Assembly (NCBI GenBank): GCA_023411715.1
Contig: JAEYOM010000076.1
Coordinates: 14,733-78,732, forward strand
DNA length: 64,000 nt
Direction: 5' to 3'
Origin: Bacillota bacterium
GTDB lineage: Bacteria > Bacillota > Clostridia > Acetivibrionales > DTU013
Shown here piece after piece: positions 1 through 8,311 of this stretch (position 1 is the first letter of the stretch; each line of letters starts with the position of its first letter). The notes beneath the pieces are model-generated. The model was not told the origin of the DNA and did not search any database. It was given only the letters and a program-made list of their open reading frames with translations. A program made the translations under genes and the position numbers.

Positions 1-90
1 TACTTCGAAACCCTTCTCCTTTAAGACGGCGGCGGCAACAGAACTGTCAACACCGCCGCTCATTCCAAGCATTACGCTCTTTTTCGGCAT
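1..90 (-). CDS. mnmA: MnmA tRNA 2-thiouridylase, N-terminal fragment
   Basis: Only the first 30 codons are in the window; the gene runs off the left edge. The translated start contains [10 protein letters not shown], the PP-loop ATP-binding motif of the MnmA/TrmU family, just after the initiator region. MnmA adenylates U34 of Lys/Glu/Gln tRNAs and inserts sulfur delivered from a cysteine desulfurase. It starts 7 bases after the iscU stop and follows iscS and iscU in the same direction. This order fits a desulfurase supplying both Fe-S assembly and tRNA thiolation. ThiI shares the PP-loop idea but is encoded complete elsewhere in this window. Confidence 0.88.
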   Translation of the reverse strand, partial: MPKKSVMLGMSGGVDSSVAAAVLKEKGFEV

Positions 91-97
91 TCCTCAC

Positions 98-544
98 CTA
101 TTCCTCATCATCCGATAAACGGTGTATGTCTTCACATCTGTTGCAGCAGCCGGCGCATTCGCTGCCTTCTTCAAGCAGCCCGTTTTTCTTTTTGTAATCA
201 TCTATCGCTGCCCTTATCGCTTCCTCGGCAAGATTCGAACAGTGCATTTTTACGGGCGGCAGTCCGTCAAGCGCTTCCGCTACAGCCTGGTTCGTTATCT
301 TCAATGCTTCGTCAACAGTTTTTCCCTTTACAAGCTCTGTAGCCATGCTGCTTGTTGCGACAGCCGCGCCGCACCCGAAGGTTTTGAACTTGGCGTCGAC
401 GATAACGTTATCTTCTATTTTAAGATACATTTTCATGATATCTCCGCATTTCGGATTTCCAACCTGGCCTACGCCATCAGCTTCATTTATTTCTCCAACA
501 TTTCTTGGATTAGTGAAATGATCCATTACTTTTTCGCTATACAT
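98..544 (-). CDS. iscU: IscU/NifU-type Fe-S cluster scaffold protein
   Basis: A 148-residue protein matching IscU-type scaffolds. It receives sulfur from the cysteine desulfurase encoded just upstream and builds a [2Fe-2S]/[4Fe-4S] cluster for transfer to apoproteins. The three ligand cysteines are visible at C33 (GNPKCGD, with the conserved Asp two residues on), C58 (FGCGAA) and C102 (MHCSN). An extra cysteine-rich tail, CAGCCNRC, is near the C-terminus; such tails occur in clostridial homologues but I cannot assign its role. I chose the ATG at 544 because GAAAGAGGG precedes it. The open frame extends 33 codons further without a ribosome site. It lies between iscS and mnmA in one operon. Confidence 0.93.
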   Translation of the reverse strand: MYSEKVMDHFTNPRNVGEINEADGVGQVGNPKCGDIMKMYLKIEDNVIVDAKFKTFGCGAAVATSSMATELVKGKTVDEALKITNQAVAEALDGLPPVKMHCSNLAEEAIRAAIDDYKKKNGLLEEGSECAGCCNRCEDIHRLSDDEE

Positions 545-624
545 GATTATCCCTCTTTCCAAGGCCTTCAGCCTCACTGTACGTTTTGTTTCCCTCTTGT
601 AAAGTTGTGTTTTTCCTATTCCTT

Positions 625-1809
625 TTATTGTTTTCTCTTGCAAAATGCCTCATATAGCGGCGACATTTCTCTAAGCCTCTGAACTATAGGCGGCAGTACC
701 TCCATCAGGTAATCCACGTCGGCGTCCGAGTTATCATCGCCGAAAGTGATCCTGAGTGAACCATGCGCTATCTCGTGCGGGAGCCCGATAGCCAGCAGCA
801 CGTGCGACGGGTCCAGTGAACCCGAAGTGCAGGCCGAGCCGCTCGAAGCAGCTATACCCTTCATGTCCAGCATCAGCAGTAGCGATTCTCCTTCAATGAA
901 CTCAAACGAGAAATTTACATTGCCTGGCAGCCGCTTTGTCCTGTGTCCGTTGAGCTTTATAAACGGTATTTGTTTCTGGATCTCCTCTATGGTCCTGTCT
1001 CTCAGGGAAACAAGCTTTTTATTGTACTGTTCCATGTTTTCGGAGGCTATCTCGAGTGCTTTAGCGATACCAACGATAGCTGCGACATTTTCCGTACTTG
1101 CCCTCCTGCCTCTTTCCTGTGCTCCGCCGTGCATGAACGAAGTCATCTTGACTCCTTTTCTAACGTATAGGGCGCCGATGCCCTTCGGCCCATAGAATTT
1201 ATGCGACGACATCGAGAGTAAGTCAACGTTCAGTTCTTCAACATTTATATTTACATTTCCCATTGCCTGAACAGCATCGGTGTGGAAATATACGCCCTTT
1301 TCTTTTGCTATTTTACCGATTTCAGCAATAGGCTGTATCGTACCTATTTCATTGTTTGCAAACATGACCGAGATGAGGATGGTATCAGGCCTAATAGCCT
1401 CTCTTACCTGTTCCGCCGTAACAAGTCCGTCCGGATCCACCGGCAGGTAAGTCACCTCGAAACCTTCGCTTTCAAGGTATTGACAGGTATGCAGCACGGC
1501 AGGGTGTTCAATGGCTGTCGTAATGATATGCTTGCCCTTCTGCCTGTTTGCATATGCTACGCCCTTGATCGCCCAGTTATCCGCTTCGGTGCCCGATCCC
1601 GTAAAGAAGATCTCCCTCGGTTGAGCCCCGATCATTCTTGCAACGGTCTCCCTGGATTCCTCGATGGCTTTTTTGCTTTCCCGGCCAATGGAATATATTG
1701 ATGAAGGATTTCCGTATTTCTGCGTGAAATATGGCAGCATTGCCTCCACTACCTCGGTCCGTACCGGTGTGGTCGCTGCGTGATCAAAATAAATCATTCT
1801 GTCGCTCAT
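625..1809 (-). CDS. iscS: Cysteine desulfurase (NifS/IscS family), first copy
   Basis: A PLP enzyme of 394 residues that removes sulfur from cysteine as a protein persulfide. The Schiff-base lysine is K204 in SSHKFYGPKG. The persulfide cysteine is C327 in SSGSACTSG. The PLP-phosphate region TGSGTEADNWA lies near residue 71. The ATG at 1809 sits 8 bases after AAAGGAG; an upstream in-frame GTG abuts that site and is unlikely. The gene follows the Rrf2 regulator and precedes iscU and mnmA, so it most likely serves Fe-S assembly and tRNA thiolation. A second desulfurase near 12 kb is paired with thiI. Confidence 0.94.
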   Translation of the reverse strand: MSDRMIYFDHAATTPVRTEVVEAMLPYFTQKYGNPSSIYSIGRESKKAIEESRETVARMIGAQPREIFFTGSGTEADNWAIKGVAYANRQKGKHIITTAIEHPAVLHTCQYLESEGFEVTYLPVDPDGLVTAEQVREAIRPDTILISVMFANNEIGTIQPIAEIGKIAKEKGVYFHTDAVQAMGNVNINVEELNVDLLSMSSHKFYGPKGIGALYVRKGVKMTSFMHGGAQERGRRASTENVAAIVGIAKALEIASENMEQYNKKLVSLRDRTIEEIQKQIPFIKLNGHRTKRLPGNVNFSFEFIEGESLLLMLDMKGIAASSGSACTSGSLDPSHVLLAIGLPHEIAHGSLRITFGDDNSDADVDYLMEVLPPIVQRLREMSPLYEAFCKRKQ

Positions 1810-1907
1810 GTTCACAACTCCTTTATTTACTGTACACCGCCGAAACAGTGCATTCGTTTTTATTCTTTTCCATCTTCGCGGTCTTTTAAACTACTCTAAG
1901 ATTCCGG

Positions 1908-2357
1908 TTATATATAAAACATGCTGTCTTCATGGCTTTTGCTTTTGTTGAAATCATCAGCAAGCTGCTTCAACGAAATACCGTCCGTTACACTGTCGAT
2001 ACCTTCCTGTATCTTCTGCCAGACGCTTTTCGTGATGCAGCAGTTATAGCTGCTGCTGCAGTGTTCACCATGCTCGGCTGCACATTCGTTAGATACCAGC
2101 GGTCCCTCGAGCGCCCGTAATATATCTCCGACAGTTATTTTTTCAGGATCTTCCGCTAAAGTGTAACCTCCCTGTGATCCCCGCACGCTCTTTACAAGCT
2201 TCGCTTTTTTCAAAACTGCAAACAACTGTTCAAGATAATTTTCCGATAAGCCCTGTCTTTCCGCTATGCTTTTCAAAACTACCTGTCCTTCATTATTGTG
2301 AACAGCCAGGTCAAGCATTGCTTTTAATCCATATCTGCCCTTTGTTGAAAACTTCAT
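1908..2357 (-). CDS. iscR: Rrf2-family transcriptional regulator (IscR-like)
   Basis: A 149-residue winged-helix regulator starting MKFSTKGRYGLKAMLDLA, the usual Rrf2 opening. The recognition-helix region (SENYLEQLFAVLKKAKLV, then RGSQGGYTL) is intact. The central cluster CAAEHGEHC...CC supplies three or four cysteines, consistent with a bound Fe-S cluster as in IscR. CymR-type members lack such ligands. As the first gene before iscS-iscU-mnmA it probably senses cluster status and represses its own operon. The promoter lies about 80 bases upstream. The exact effector cannot be read from sequence. Confidence 0.9.
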   Translation of the reverse strand: MKFSTKGRYGLKAMLDLAVHNNEGQVVLKSIAERQGLSENYLEQLFAVLKKAKLVKSVRGSQGGYTLAEDPEKITVGDILRALEGPLVSNECAAEHGEHCSSSYNCCITKSVWQKIQEGIDSVTDGISLKQLADDFNKSKSHEDSMFYI

Positions 2358-2409
2358 TCCATCGCCTCCACATCAGTTCAATTTCCAACTGATTCGCTCC
2401 GGATTAATT

Positions 2410-2467
2410 CCGAGGATTTTACTTGGTTTTCAATTATAAAGATATCACTATGATTTACCGTTGTCAA
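2410..2467 (-). promoter_or_regulatory. Sigma-A promoter and possible operator of the isc operon
   Basis: Read on the minus strand, TTGACA (2462-2467) is followed by 17 bases and TATCTT (2439-2444), a good housekeeping promoter in front of the Rrf2 gene. Just downstream an imperfect dyad at 2410-2426 (CCAAG...CTCGG, 5 of 8 pairs) overlaps the early transcribed region and could be the Rrf2 operator. The promoter is well supported; the operator is a guess. Confidence 0.6.
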
Positions 2468-2572
2468 CTAAATTATTTATTAACCACTGGACGGTTTTTT
2501 GCTCTACTTTCTGCAAAAAGTGAAACAAGAGAACCGTCCCTGCGCCCCATACGTCCCACCTGCGTCCCATCT

Positions 2573-3820
2573 TTACCCTATTACCGGCAGCGTTGAGCCT
2601 CCGTGAGGCATGAGAAGCACGCGGGCGTCCGTCCCAAGCTTGCCGAAAGCTTTTGCAAGAGCATCCTCCATGCTGCCAAACGGCTCCATATAAAGCTTTT
2701 CTGACATCTCCGCCGGCATTTCTGACACAATGAAAATCCTTGCCTTTTTTTCGACCAGTGCAATTGCCGCGGCCTTGTGACCTCCCAGCTCAAAATTGTT
2801 CCTTATCTTTGTTACGAGGTCATCCGGAGATACAGATTCCTTGATCCACCTTTCGAAGACCGATTCTCCGTAGCCTTCTGTGCAGGCGGCCAGCAGGATT
2901 ATGATACCGCCGTCCCTCACGGCATGTTTGGCGTTATCCAGTGCTTTCTGCGCCTGGTAGAGGTTTATGTCCTTCGGGAATCCTCCCGGCGTAGTTATAA
3001 CGATATCGGCCTTTTGAGGTATCTTTACCTTGTAGAGGCCGTCAAGAAAACGGCAGCCCACCCTGTGCGCCTCCGCATGATGTCCTGCGACTGCTTTTAT
3101 AATCCTCTTGTTTTCATCCAAAACGACATTAAGTATGAAATCTATCGGAACGAACCTGACTACCTCTTCTATGTCCTGCCTTACAGGATTGTCGTCGATA
3201 GCGCCGGCCCTTGCCGCGTCCCTGACCATTCCGCTGTGGTTGGCCTGTATCGCCGCCCTTGTGGAAACGCCGGGCATAACAGCCTTTGCGCCGCCGCTGT
3301 ATCCGGCAAAGTAATGATATTCGATATTTCCCAGGCATATTACCCTGTCCGCACCGGCCACCTCTTCGAATATTCCGACCGGAGTACCGGAGGATGTCGT
3401 ACCGAGCATTTTGCAGCGTTTTACATCGCTGTCGACACATCTTACTCTATTATATATTTCTTCTCCGACAAGGTATTTTTTTTCGTCTTCAGAATGCTTC
3501 CTATGGCTTCCGAGCGCAAAGACCACGGTTATATCGTCAGGCTTGACACCTGCCTGTGCCAGTTCTTCCATGATCGGAGGAAGCACGATCCTGCTCGGCA
3601 TTGGCCTTGTGATATCGCTTGTGATTATGACTATCTTCTCGCCGGATTTGACGATCGTCGAAAGCCTGCCGGTCCCGATAGGATCTTTCAGAGCGCGGAT
3701 AACTTCGTCCGCACCTGTAAGCTCAGTTTTAACGCTGTTCTGGCTGAGTTCCGCCATAATGTTTTTATCATCGATGTCAAATTCCCTGAAGCTTTTTCCA
3801 AAGCCGTATCTAAAGTGCAT
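2573..3820 (-). CDS. larA: LarA-family nickel-dependent lactate racemase or homologue
   Basis: A 415-residue protein with the LarA (formerly DUF2088) fold pattern. LarA interconverts D- and L-lactate, or other 2-hydroxyacids, using a nickel-pincer nucleotide tethered to a lysine. Candidate catalytic residues are H106 and H109 in GSHRKH, H169 in EYHYFAGYSGG, tethering K179 in GGAKAV and H195 in NHSGM. They match the known order His-His-Lys-His. The start ATG follows ACGGAGG. No larB, larC or larE maturation genes are in the window, so they must be elsewhere if the enzyme is active. Many LarA homologues act on substrates other than lactate; the substrate is unassigned. Confidence 0.82.
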   Translation of the reverse strand: MHFRYGFGKSFREFDIDDKNIMAELSQNSVKTELTGADEVIRALKDPIGTGRLSTIVKSGEKIVIITSDITRPMPSRIVLPPIMEELAQAGVKPDDITVVFALGSHRKHSEDEKKYLVGEEIYNRVRCVDSDVKRCKMLGTTSSGTPVGIFEEVAGADRVICLGNIEYHYFAGYSGGAKAVMPGVSTRAAIQANHSGMVRDAARAGAIDDNPVRQDIEEVVRFVPIDFILNVVLDENKRIIKAVAGHHAEAHRVGCRFLDGLYKVKIPQKADIVITTPGGFPKDINLYQAQKALDNAKHAVRDGGIIILLAACTEGYGESVFERWIKESVSPDDLVTKIRNNFELGGHKAAAIALVEKKARIFIVSEMPAEMSEKLYMEPFGSMEDALAKAFGKLGTDARVLLMPHGGSTLPVIG

Positions 3821-3907
3821 AACATACCTCCGTCACAAACGCTGCTTCCTGCTATGTCTTTTTGCATTCGCTATTAAAAGTTATTTTTCATTTTTGAAGA
3901 CTGTCCA

Positions 3908-4201
3908 TTATTTAGTTTTGCCCTCATCGGTCTCTTTTTCGTAGTCAGCTTTATCCATTACATCCCCGGCAGTATTCAGCGCATCGGCGTCATTATTATC
4001 GCCGGCGGCGTGATCCTGTTCGGCCCCTTTATCTGTAAACATCATTTTACCGTTTGTAAGCACGAAGAAAATAATAATCACTACATAAACCGCAGCGCTT
4101 ATCTGCCAGTAAAAGTGAAATATCGCCATATTCAGCAGCAGCAGTACGAAACCGGCCAAAATAATCCATGCCAGAATCCTCTTTACCGTCTTACCCTTCA
4201 A
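3908..4201 (-). CDS. Small two-helix membrane protein of unknown function
   Basis: I do not recognise a family. The protein has about 97 residues. A short basic N-terminus (KGKTVKR) is followed by two hydrophobic spans (AWIILAGFVLLLLNMAIF and ISAAVYVVIIIFFVL) separated by HFYWQ, then an acidic hydrophilic tail rich in Asp, Glu, Ala and Asn. I prefer the TTG at 4201, with AAAGGAAG 9 bases upstream and the rarA stop 16 bases before it. An in-frame ATG at 4285 lies inside rarA and has no good ribosome site. The spacing suggests co-transcription with rarA. Confidence 0.6.
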   Translation of the reverse strand: MKGKTVKRILAWIILAGFVLLLLNMAIFHFYWQISAAVYVVIIIFFVLTNGKMMFTDKGAEQDHAAGDNNDADALNTAGDVMDKADYEKETDEGKTK

Positions 4202-4217
4202 TATCTTACACTTCCTT

Positions 4218-5507
4218 TCAGCTGTTTCTGAACCGTTCAAGCCATTCCCTGATCCTGCTTTCGTAACCGTTGGAGGTTGGCTCATAATATATCGTCCCCT
4301 TCATTTCGTCGGGGAAGAATTCCTGTTTCACTATATTTCCGGGATAATCATGCGCATACTTGTAACCTGCACCGTAACCCTGCTCCGCCATGCCTCTGAC
4401 AGGCGCGTTCCGAAGATGCATCGGCACTTCGCCCGTACGCTTTGTTTCGACGTCCTGCATAGCTTTTCCAAGCGCCTTATAACAGGAATTCGACTTGGGA
4501 CTCGTTGCAACCATCACAGCCGCGTGCGCAAGCAGCAGCCTGGCTTCGGGCATGCCTATCATATGTATGCCTTCCGCGGCGGCAACAGCGACCTGCAGCG
4601 CAGTCGGATTTGCCATTCCCACGTCCTCCGAAGCGCAGATGATAATCCTGCGGATAAGAAATTCAGGGTCTTCTCCGGCATACAGCGCCCTTGCAAGATA
4701 AAACAGAGCGGCGTCAGGATTGCTGCCTCTCATCGATTTTATAAAAGCGCTTATATTGTCGTAATGGGCTTCTCCGGATTTATCGAATGTGATCGCTTTC
4801 CTCTGCACACATTCCTCTATCGTTTTTACGGTTATATGGATATGTCCGTCGCTCTCCAGTTCAGAAGTTACTGCTGCGAGTTCTATTGCATTCAACGCGA
4901 TCCTGGCGTCGCCGTTTGACACCTCCGCAAGGTAGGCAACCGCGTTATCGTCGGTTATGAGGTCATAGCCTCCAAGCCCTCGCTCATTATCAGAAAGAGC
5001 CGATCTCAAGATAACTTCTATATCAGCCTTGTTGAGAGGCTTCAGCATAAAGACCGACGATCGCGAAATCAAGGCTTTGTTGACTTCAAAATACGGATTT
5101 TCCGTGGTTGCACCGATTAGCACTATCGTGCCGTTTTCAACAAAAGGCAGAAGCGCGTCCTGCTGCGCTTTGTTAAAGCGGTGGATTTCGTCTATGAAAA
5201 GAACAGTCCTGCCGCTTGGATTCAGCATAAGGTTCTGCGTGTCGGAGACGATCCTCTTTATATCCGCAACACCTGCTGTCACAGCATTCAACTTTTCAAA
5301 ATTGGACGCTGTGGTAGAAGCTATGATCCTTGCGAGCGATGTCTTTCCCGTTCCGGGAGGACCATACAGTATGATCGAAGAGATCCTGTCCGCCTTGATC
5401 ATCCTGTAAAGCATTTTACCCTTGCCCGTTATATGCTCCTGCCCGACGAATTCTTCAATTGTACGCGGGCTCATCCTATAAGCGAGCGGTTCTTTTCTGT
5501 CAGGCAT
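4218..5507 (-). CDS. rarA: RarA/MgsA-type AAA+ replication-recombination ATPase
   Basis: A 429-residue clamp-loader-like AAA+ ATPase. Walker A is GPPGTGKTSLA near residue 50, Walker B is VLFIDEIHRF, and sensor-1 is IGATTENPYFEVN. The C-terminal part contains the tetramerisation/MgsA region (RGSNPDAALFYLARAL and AEGIHMIGMPEARL). RarA acts at stalled replication forks and single-strand gaps together with SSB and RecA. It is preceded by a leader with a 16-bp palindrome and a strong hairpin. A small membrane protein follows it. The ATG has AAGGAG and GAGG upstream. Confidence 0.94.
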   Translation of the reverse strand: MPDRKEPLAYRMSPRTIEEFVGQEHITGKGKMLYRMIKADRISSIILYGPPGTGKTSLARIIASTTASNFEKLNAVTAGVADIKRIVSDTQNLMLNPSGRTVLFIDEIHRFNKAQQDALLPFVENGTIVLIGATTENPYFEVNKALISRSSVFMLKPLNKADIEVILRSALSDNERGLGGYDLITDDNAVAYLAEVSNGDARIALNAIELAAVTSELESDGHIHITVKTIEECVQRKAITFDKSGEAHYDNISAFIKSMRGSNPDAALFYLARALYAGEDPEFLIRRIIICASEDVGMANPTALQVAVAAAEGIHMIGMPEARLLLAHAAVMVATSPKSNSCYKALGKAMQDVETKRTGEVPMHLRNAPVRGMAEQGYGAGYKYAHDYPGNIVKQEFFPDEMKGTIYYEPTSNGYESRIREWLERFRNS

Positions 5508-5548
5508 AATTCCTCGTTCTCCTTGTTAAATAAACGGCGGAATAATAT

Positions 5549-5590
5549 ACAGACAAGACGCCGGTCTGAAAGGATCGGCACCCTGTCTGT
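5549..5590 (-). promoter_or_regulatory. Hairpin in the rarA leader
   Basis: On the minus-strand transcript a 15-bp stem forms between 5590-5576 and 5563-5549, with an outer block ACAGACA/TGTCTGT and inner GCCG/CGGC. All 15 positions pair if G-U wobbles are allowed. The plus-strand transcript would have A-C mismatches at the wobble positions, so the pairing favours minus-strand RNA. There is no U-tract after it, so it is not an ordinary terminator. It lies about 40 bases before the rarA start codon. Confidence 0.5.
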
Positions 5591-5636
5591 ACATTTTTGT
5601 ACATATTTATTTTACTATAAAACTACTTGTCTGCAA
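5588..5636 (-). promoter_or_regulatory. Possible rarA promoter with a 16-bp palindromic operator
   Basis: Minus-strand TTGCAG (5631-5636), 16 bases, then TAAAAT (5609-5614) forms a moderate sigma-A promoter. The perfect palindrome TGTACA-N4-TGTACA at 5588-5603 falls at the predicted transcription start, a classical repressor position. It differs from the LexA boxes found elsewhere in this window. Confidence 0.45.
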
Positions 5637-5714
5637 AGCAGATATACCCTGATAAATTGCTTCGTAATACAGAAACATCTATCTCTGCCATTGCTGTCAA
5701 TACGGCCAGTCATA

Positions 5715-6950
5715 TCAGTACAGCGGATACTTCATGCAAAGGGCTGCAACGCTGCTTCTGACTTTATCGGCCGAGTTTTCAAAATCTGTTAGCGTAAGCC
5801 TGATCAGTCCGGCTATTTCCTTCATATCGGCTTCCTTCATGCCCCTGGTGGTCAGTGCGGGCGTACCGATTCTAATTCCGCTGGTAATCGACGGTTTTTG
5901 CTTGTCAAAGGGTATGGCATTCTTGTTTACGGTGATACCTACTTCATCAAGCCAGAGCTGCGCCTGTTTGCCTGTAACATCAACATTGGTCAGGTCGACC
6001 AGCATCAGGTGGTTGTCCGTGCCTCCCGAAACGAGCTTAAAGCCTTCATCTATCATTGCCTGGGCAAGCGCCTTGGCATTTTTGACTATCTGCTGCTGAT
6101 AAGTCTTGAATTCAGGGCTCAAGGCTTCCTTGAAGCTTACGGCCTTCGCAGCTATTACATGCATGAGGGGTCCGCCCTGTGTTCCCGGGAATATTGCCGA
6201 ATCGATAGCCTTGGCGTATTCCTCCCTGCACATTATCATACCGCCTCTCGGGCCTCTGAGTGTTTTATGTGTAGTTGTCGTGACAAAATCCGCATATGGG
6301 ACGGGACTCGGGTGAAGCCCGGCAGCAACAAGACCTGCTATGTGCGCCATATCGACCATCAGGTATGAACCCGCTTCCTTCGCGATCTCACTGAATGCCT
6401 TGAAATCGATGATCCTGGGATAAGCGCTCGCTCCTGCGACGATTATTTTGGGCCTGATCTCCCTGGCCTTGCTCAAAAGCGCATCGTAATCTATATAACC
6501 GTTATCCTCCCTGACCTGATAGAATTCGGATTTGTAGTACTTACCGGAAATGTTCTTTTTCATTCCGTGGCTCAGATGGCCGCCGTGCGCAAGATCCAAG
6601 CCGAGTATCGTATCGCCCGGGTCCAGCATCGCAAAGTATACGGCCGAGTTCGCCTGAGCGCCCGAATGCGGCTGGACGTTGACATGATCCGCGCCGAACA
6701 ATTCCTTCGCTCTGTCTATTGCCAGCTGTTCTACTACGTCGACAAATTCGCACCCCCCGTAATAACGTTTGCCGGGATATCCTTCCGCATATTTATTGGT
6801 AAGGGGCGTCCCCAGAGCCTGAAGGACCGCTTCGCTTACAAAATTCTCGGAAGCTATCATTTCAAGCTTGTTCCTTTGCCTGTTCACTTCTTTTTCGATA
6901 CTTTCCGCCACTTCTGGATCAATCTTCTTTATAAGATCTACCTGATACAT
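5715..6950 (-). CDS. glyA: Serine hydroxymethyltransferase
   Basis: A 411-residue cytosolic PLP enzyme that interconverts serine and glycine while charging tetrahydrofolate with a one-carbon unit. The PLP lysine lies in [14 protein letters not shown], about residue 226. [20 protein letters not shown] and QPHSGAQAN are characteristic GlyA blocks. The ATG follows ACGGAGG. The gene stands alone behind a glycine riboswitch and a consensus promoter, so its expression is set by glycine. Confidence 0.97.
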   Translation of the reverse strand: MYQVDLIKKIDPEVAESIEKEVNRQRNKLEMIASENFVSEAVLQALGTPLTNKYAEGYPGKRYYGGCEFVDVVEQLAIDRAKELFGADHVNVQPHSGAQANSAVYFAMLDPGDTILGLDLAHGGHLSHGMKKNISGKYYKSEFYQVREDNGYIDYDALLSKAREIRPKIIVAGASAYPRIIDFKAFSEIAKEAGSYLMVDMAHIAGLVAAGLHPSPVPYADFVTTTTHKTLRGPRGGMIMCREEYAKAIDSAIFPGTQGGPLMHVIAAKAVSFKEALSPEFKTYQQQIVKNAKALAQAMIDEGFKLVSGGTDNHLMLVDLTNVDVTGKQAQLWLDEVGITVNKNAIPFDKQKPSITSGIRIGTPALTTRGMKEADMKEIAGLIRLTLTDFENSADKVRSSVAALCMKYPLY

Positions 6951-6975
6951 CTTTCTACCTCCGTAATCTCTTATG

Positions 6976-7014
6976 TACTAAAAATATTAAAGGCCAAATC
7001 TTTCGATTTGACCT
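6976..7014 (-). terminator. Riboswitch expression-platform terminator before glyA
   Basis: On the minus-strand RNA a 10-bp stem (7014-7005 with 7000-6991, one G-U) closed by GAAA is followed by a U-rich run, UUUAAUAUUUUU. It lies between the glycine aptamer and the glyA ribosome site and is the likely switching terminator. Confidence 0.7.
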
Positions 7015-7049
7015 CTGAAAAGTAATATTGTTCTATTCAATATACCCGT

Positions 7050-7165
7050 ACTCTGTCCTTTTGCCTGAGAGATTATTCCCGCTGTTAACGGAAATTTGCC
7101 CCTTCGGCGCCATGACGGTCTCTCCAGAGGTGCGTCCCGTTACAGTCGACCCCTCGGGATCTTCC
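7050..7165 (-). promoter_or_regulatory. Glycine riboswitch (single aptamer)
   Basis: The minus-strand RNA carries the glycine aptamer core: CUCUGGAGAGACC, then GCGCCGAAGGGGCAAA, then AAUCUCUCAGGCAAAAGGA followed by CAGAG. P1 is CUCUG/CAGAG and P2 is GAGAGA/UCUCUC. Only one complete aptamer is present. A hairpin UCCCG...CGGGA (about 7137-7162) lies just 5' of it and may be the ghost partner seen in singlet glycine riboswitches. The switch lies about 100 bases upstream of glyA, with a terminator in between. Confidence 0.93.
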
Positions 7166-7285
7166 ATAACGATCGTCCGCAATATTTAATTCATGGGTGC
7201 GCCGGTGTTGTTAATGGGACATAGCGCGGTCTTGCTACAAAATCTGGGGTGCTCGACGCACTCGGGATTTTATTTCACCGTATTG

Positions 7286-7314
7286 ATTATAAACATTCAA
7301 AAAAAGTATGTCAA
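7286..7314 (-). promoter_or_regulatory. Consensus sigma-A promoter for riboswitch-glyA
   Basis: Minus-strand TTGACA (7309-7314), exactly 17 bases, then TATAAT (7286-7291) is a perfect consensus match. Its -35 region ends 5 bases from the stop codon of the upstream AIR-synthase-like gene, so glyA is a separate, strongly transcribed unit. Confidence 0.88.
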
Positions 7315-7318
7315 GTTA

Positions 7319-8311
7319 TTACAAAACTTTGTATAATTCATCAGCCTCAGGCGGTGCAATCGGTTCCATTCTCCCGCCGCCGGCCAGGAATTTTTCTCCC
7401 GTTCCGTTCAGCCTGCCAATGACCGCCGCGTCAATTCCTTCACTCTTTAGCTTGTCGGCCAGTCCCTTTCCGTCCCGCGCCGCTATAAGCATGCAGCCGC
7501 TGGAGATCAATCTGTACGGATCAATATTATAATATTCACATATCCTTCGAGTTGATAACATAACAGGTATCTGTTCTATGTAAACTTCAGCGCCCTTTCC
7601 CGAGGCTTCGCAAATTTCCCATACGGCCCCGAGTATCCCGCCTTCCGTAACGTCGTGCATCGCGTGCGCACCGTACTTTGCAGCAGCAAGCCCGTCTCTC
7701 ACAACGCTTATGTCGTTCATGAACGCTTTAGCTTCCTCGACAGCCTGAGCACTCAATACCGCCTTCAGCTCCGTTTCCCTTTCATGCGCTATAATGGACG
7801 CGCCCTCAAGCCCTGCATGCTTCGTTATGACCAGATCGTCCCCGTCTTTTGCGCCGGCGGCAACGATCATACTGCCCCTGACACAGCGACCGACAGCGGT
7901 ACAGGAGATGACGAAACGTGTGACAGCCGTTGTCACTTCCGTATGTCCGCCGAGAAGATCTACATTTATGGATGCTGCGGCATCCGCCAGCTGGTCCATT
8001 ATATTTTCAAGCTCTTTTTCCGTCGAACCGGGCGGACAAAGAATCGTAGTCATTAGACCCAGTGGCTCGACACCGCACGAGGCAATATCATTGCAGCTTA
8101 CATGCACGGCAAGCCTGCCTATTTCTTTAGCTGTTCCTGTTATAGGATCGCTGGAAAGCACGCAGGTATACTTTCCAAAATCAACTGCGGAACAATCCAT
8201 GCCGACACCGGGACGTACGATCACTTCGCTTCTGATATTCCGTATCTTGCCGATCACAATTTTTTCAAGCACATCGTTAGGTAATTTGCCTGTTTTCATC
8301 CGACCATCCAT
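7319..8311 (-). CDS. AIR-synthase-family protein (HypE/ThiL/SelD fold), function unassigned
   Basis: A 330-residue protein of the PurM/HypE/ThiL/SelD ATP-binding superfamily. The N-terminal half has GVGMDCSAVDFG and DPITGTAKEIGRLAVHVSCNDIASCGVEP, typical of these dimers. LLGGHTEVT and HDVTEGGILGAVWE are the characteristic glycine-rich and Asp-containing loops. It lacks the C-terminal cysteine motif of HypE, ending ELYKVL, so a hydrogenase-maturation role is not supported. The ATG overlaps the stop of the preceding gene (TGATG), indicating translational coupling. GGTGGGG serves as ribosome site. Confidence 0.75.
   Translation of the reverse strand: MDGRMKTGKLPNDVLEKIVIGKIRNIRSEVIVRPGVGMDCSAVDFGKYTCVLSSDPITGTAKEIGRLAVHVSCNDIASCGVEPLGLMTTILCPPGSTEKELENIMDQLADAAASINVDLLGGHTEVTTAVTRFVISCTAVGRCVRGSMIVAAGAKDGDDLVITKHAGLEGASIIAHERETELKAVLSAQAVEEAKAFMNDISVVRDGLAAAKYGAHAMHDVTEGGILGAVWEICEASGKGAEVYIEQIPVMLSTRRICEYYNIDPYRLISSGCMLIAARDGKGLADKLKSEGIDAAVIGRLNGTGEKFLAGGGRMEPIAPPEADELYKVL

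Noticed and set aside
5588..5603. LexA box for rarA
   Set aside because: TGTACA-N4-TGTACA does not match the GAAC-N4-GTTC boxes found at lexA in this same window.
7050..7280. Tandem glycine riboswitch
   Set aside because: Only one CUCUCAGGCAAAAGGA core is present; the upstream part is just a hairpin.
7319..8311. HypE hydrogenase maturation protein
   Set aside because: The C-terminal cysteine motif required for carbamoyl/cyano transfer is absent and no hyp genes are near.
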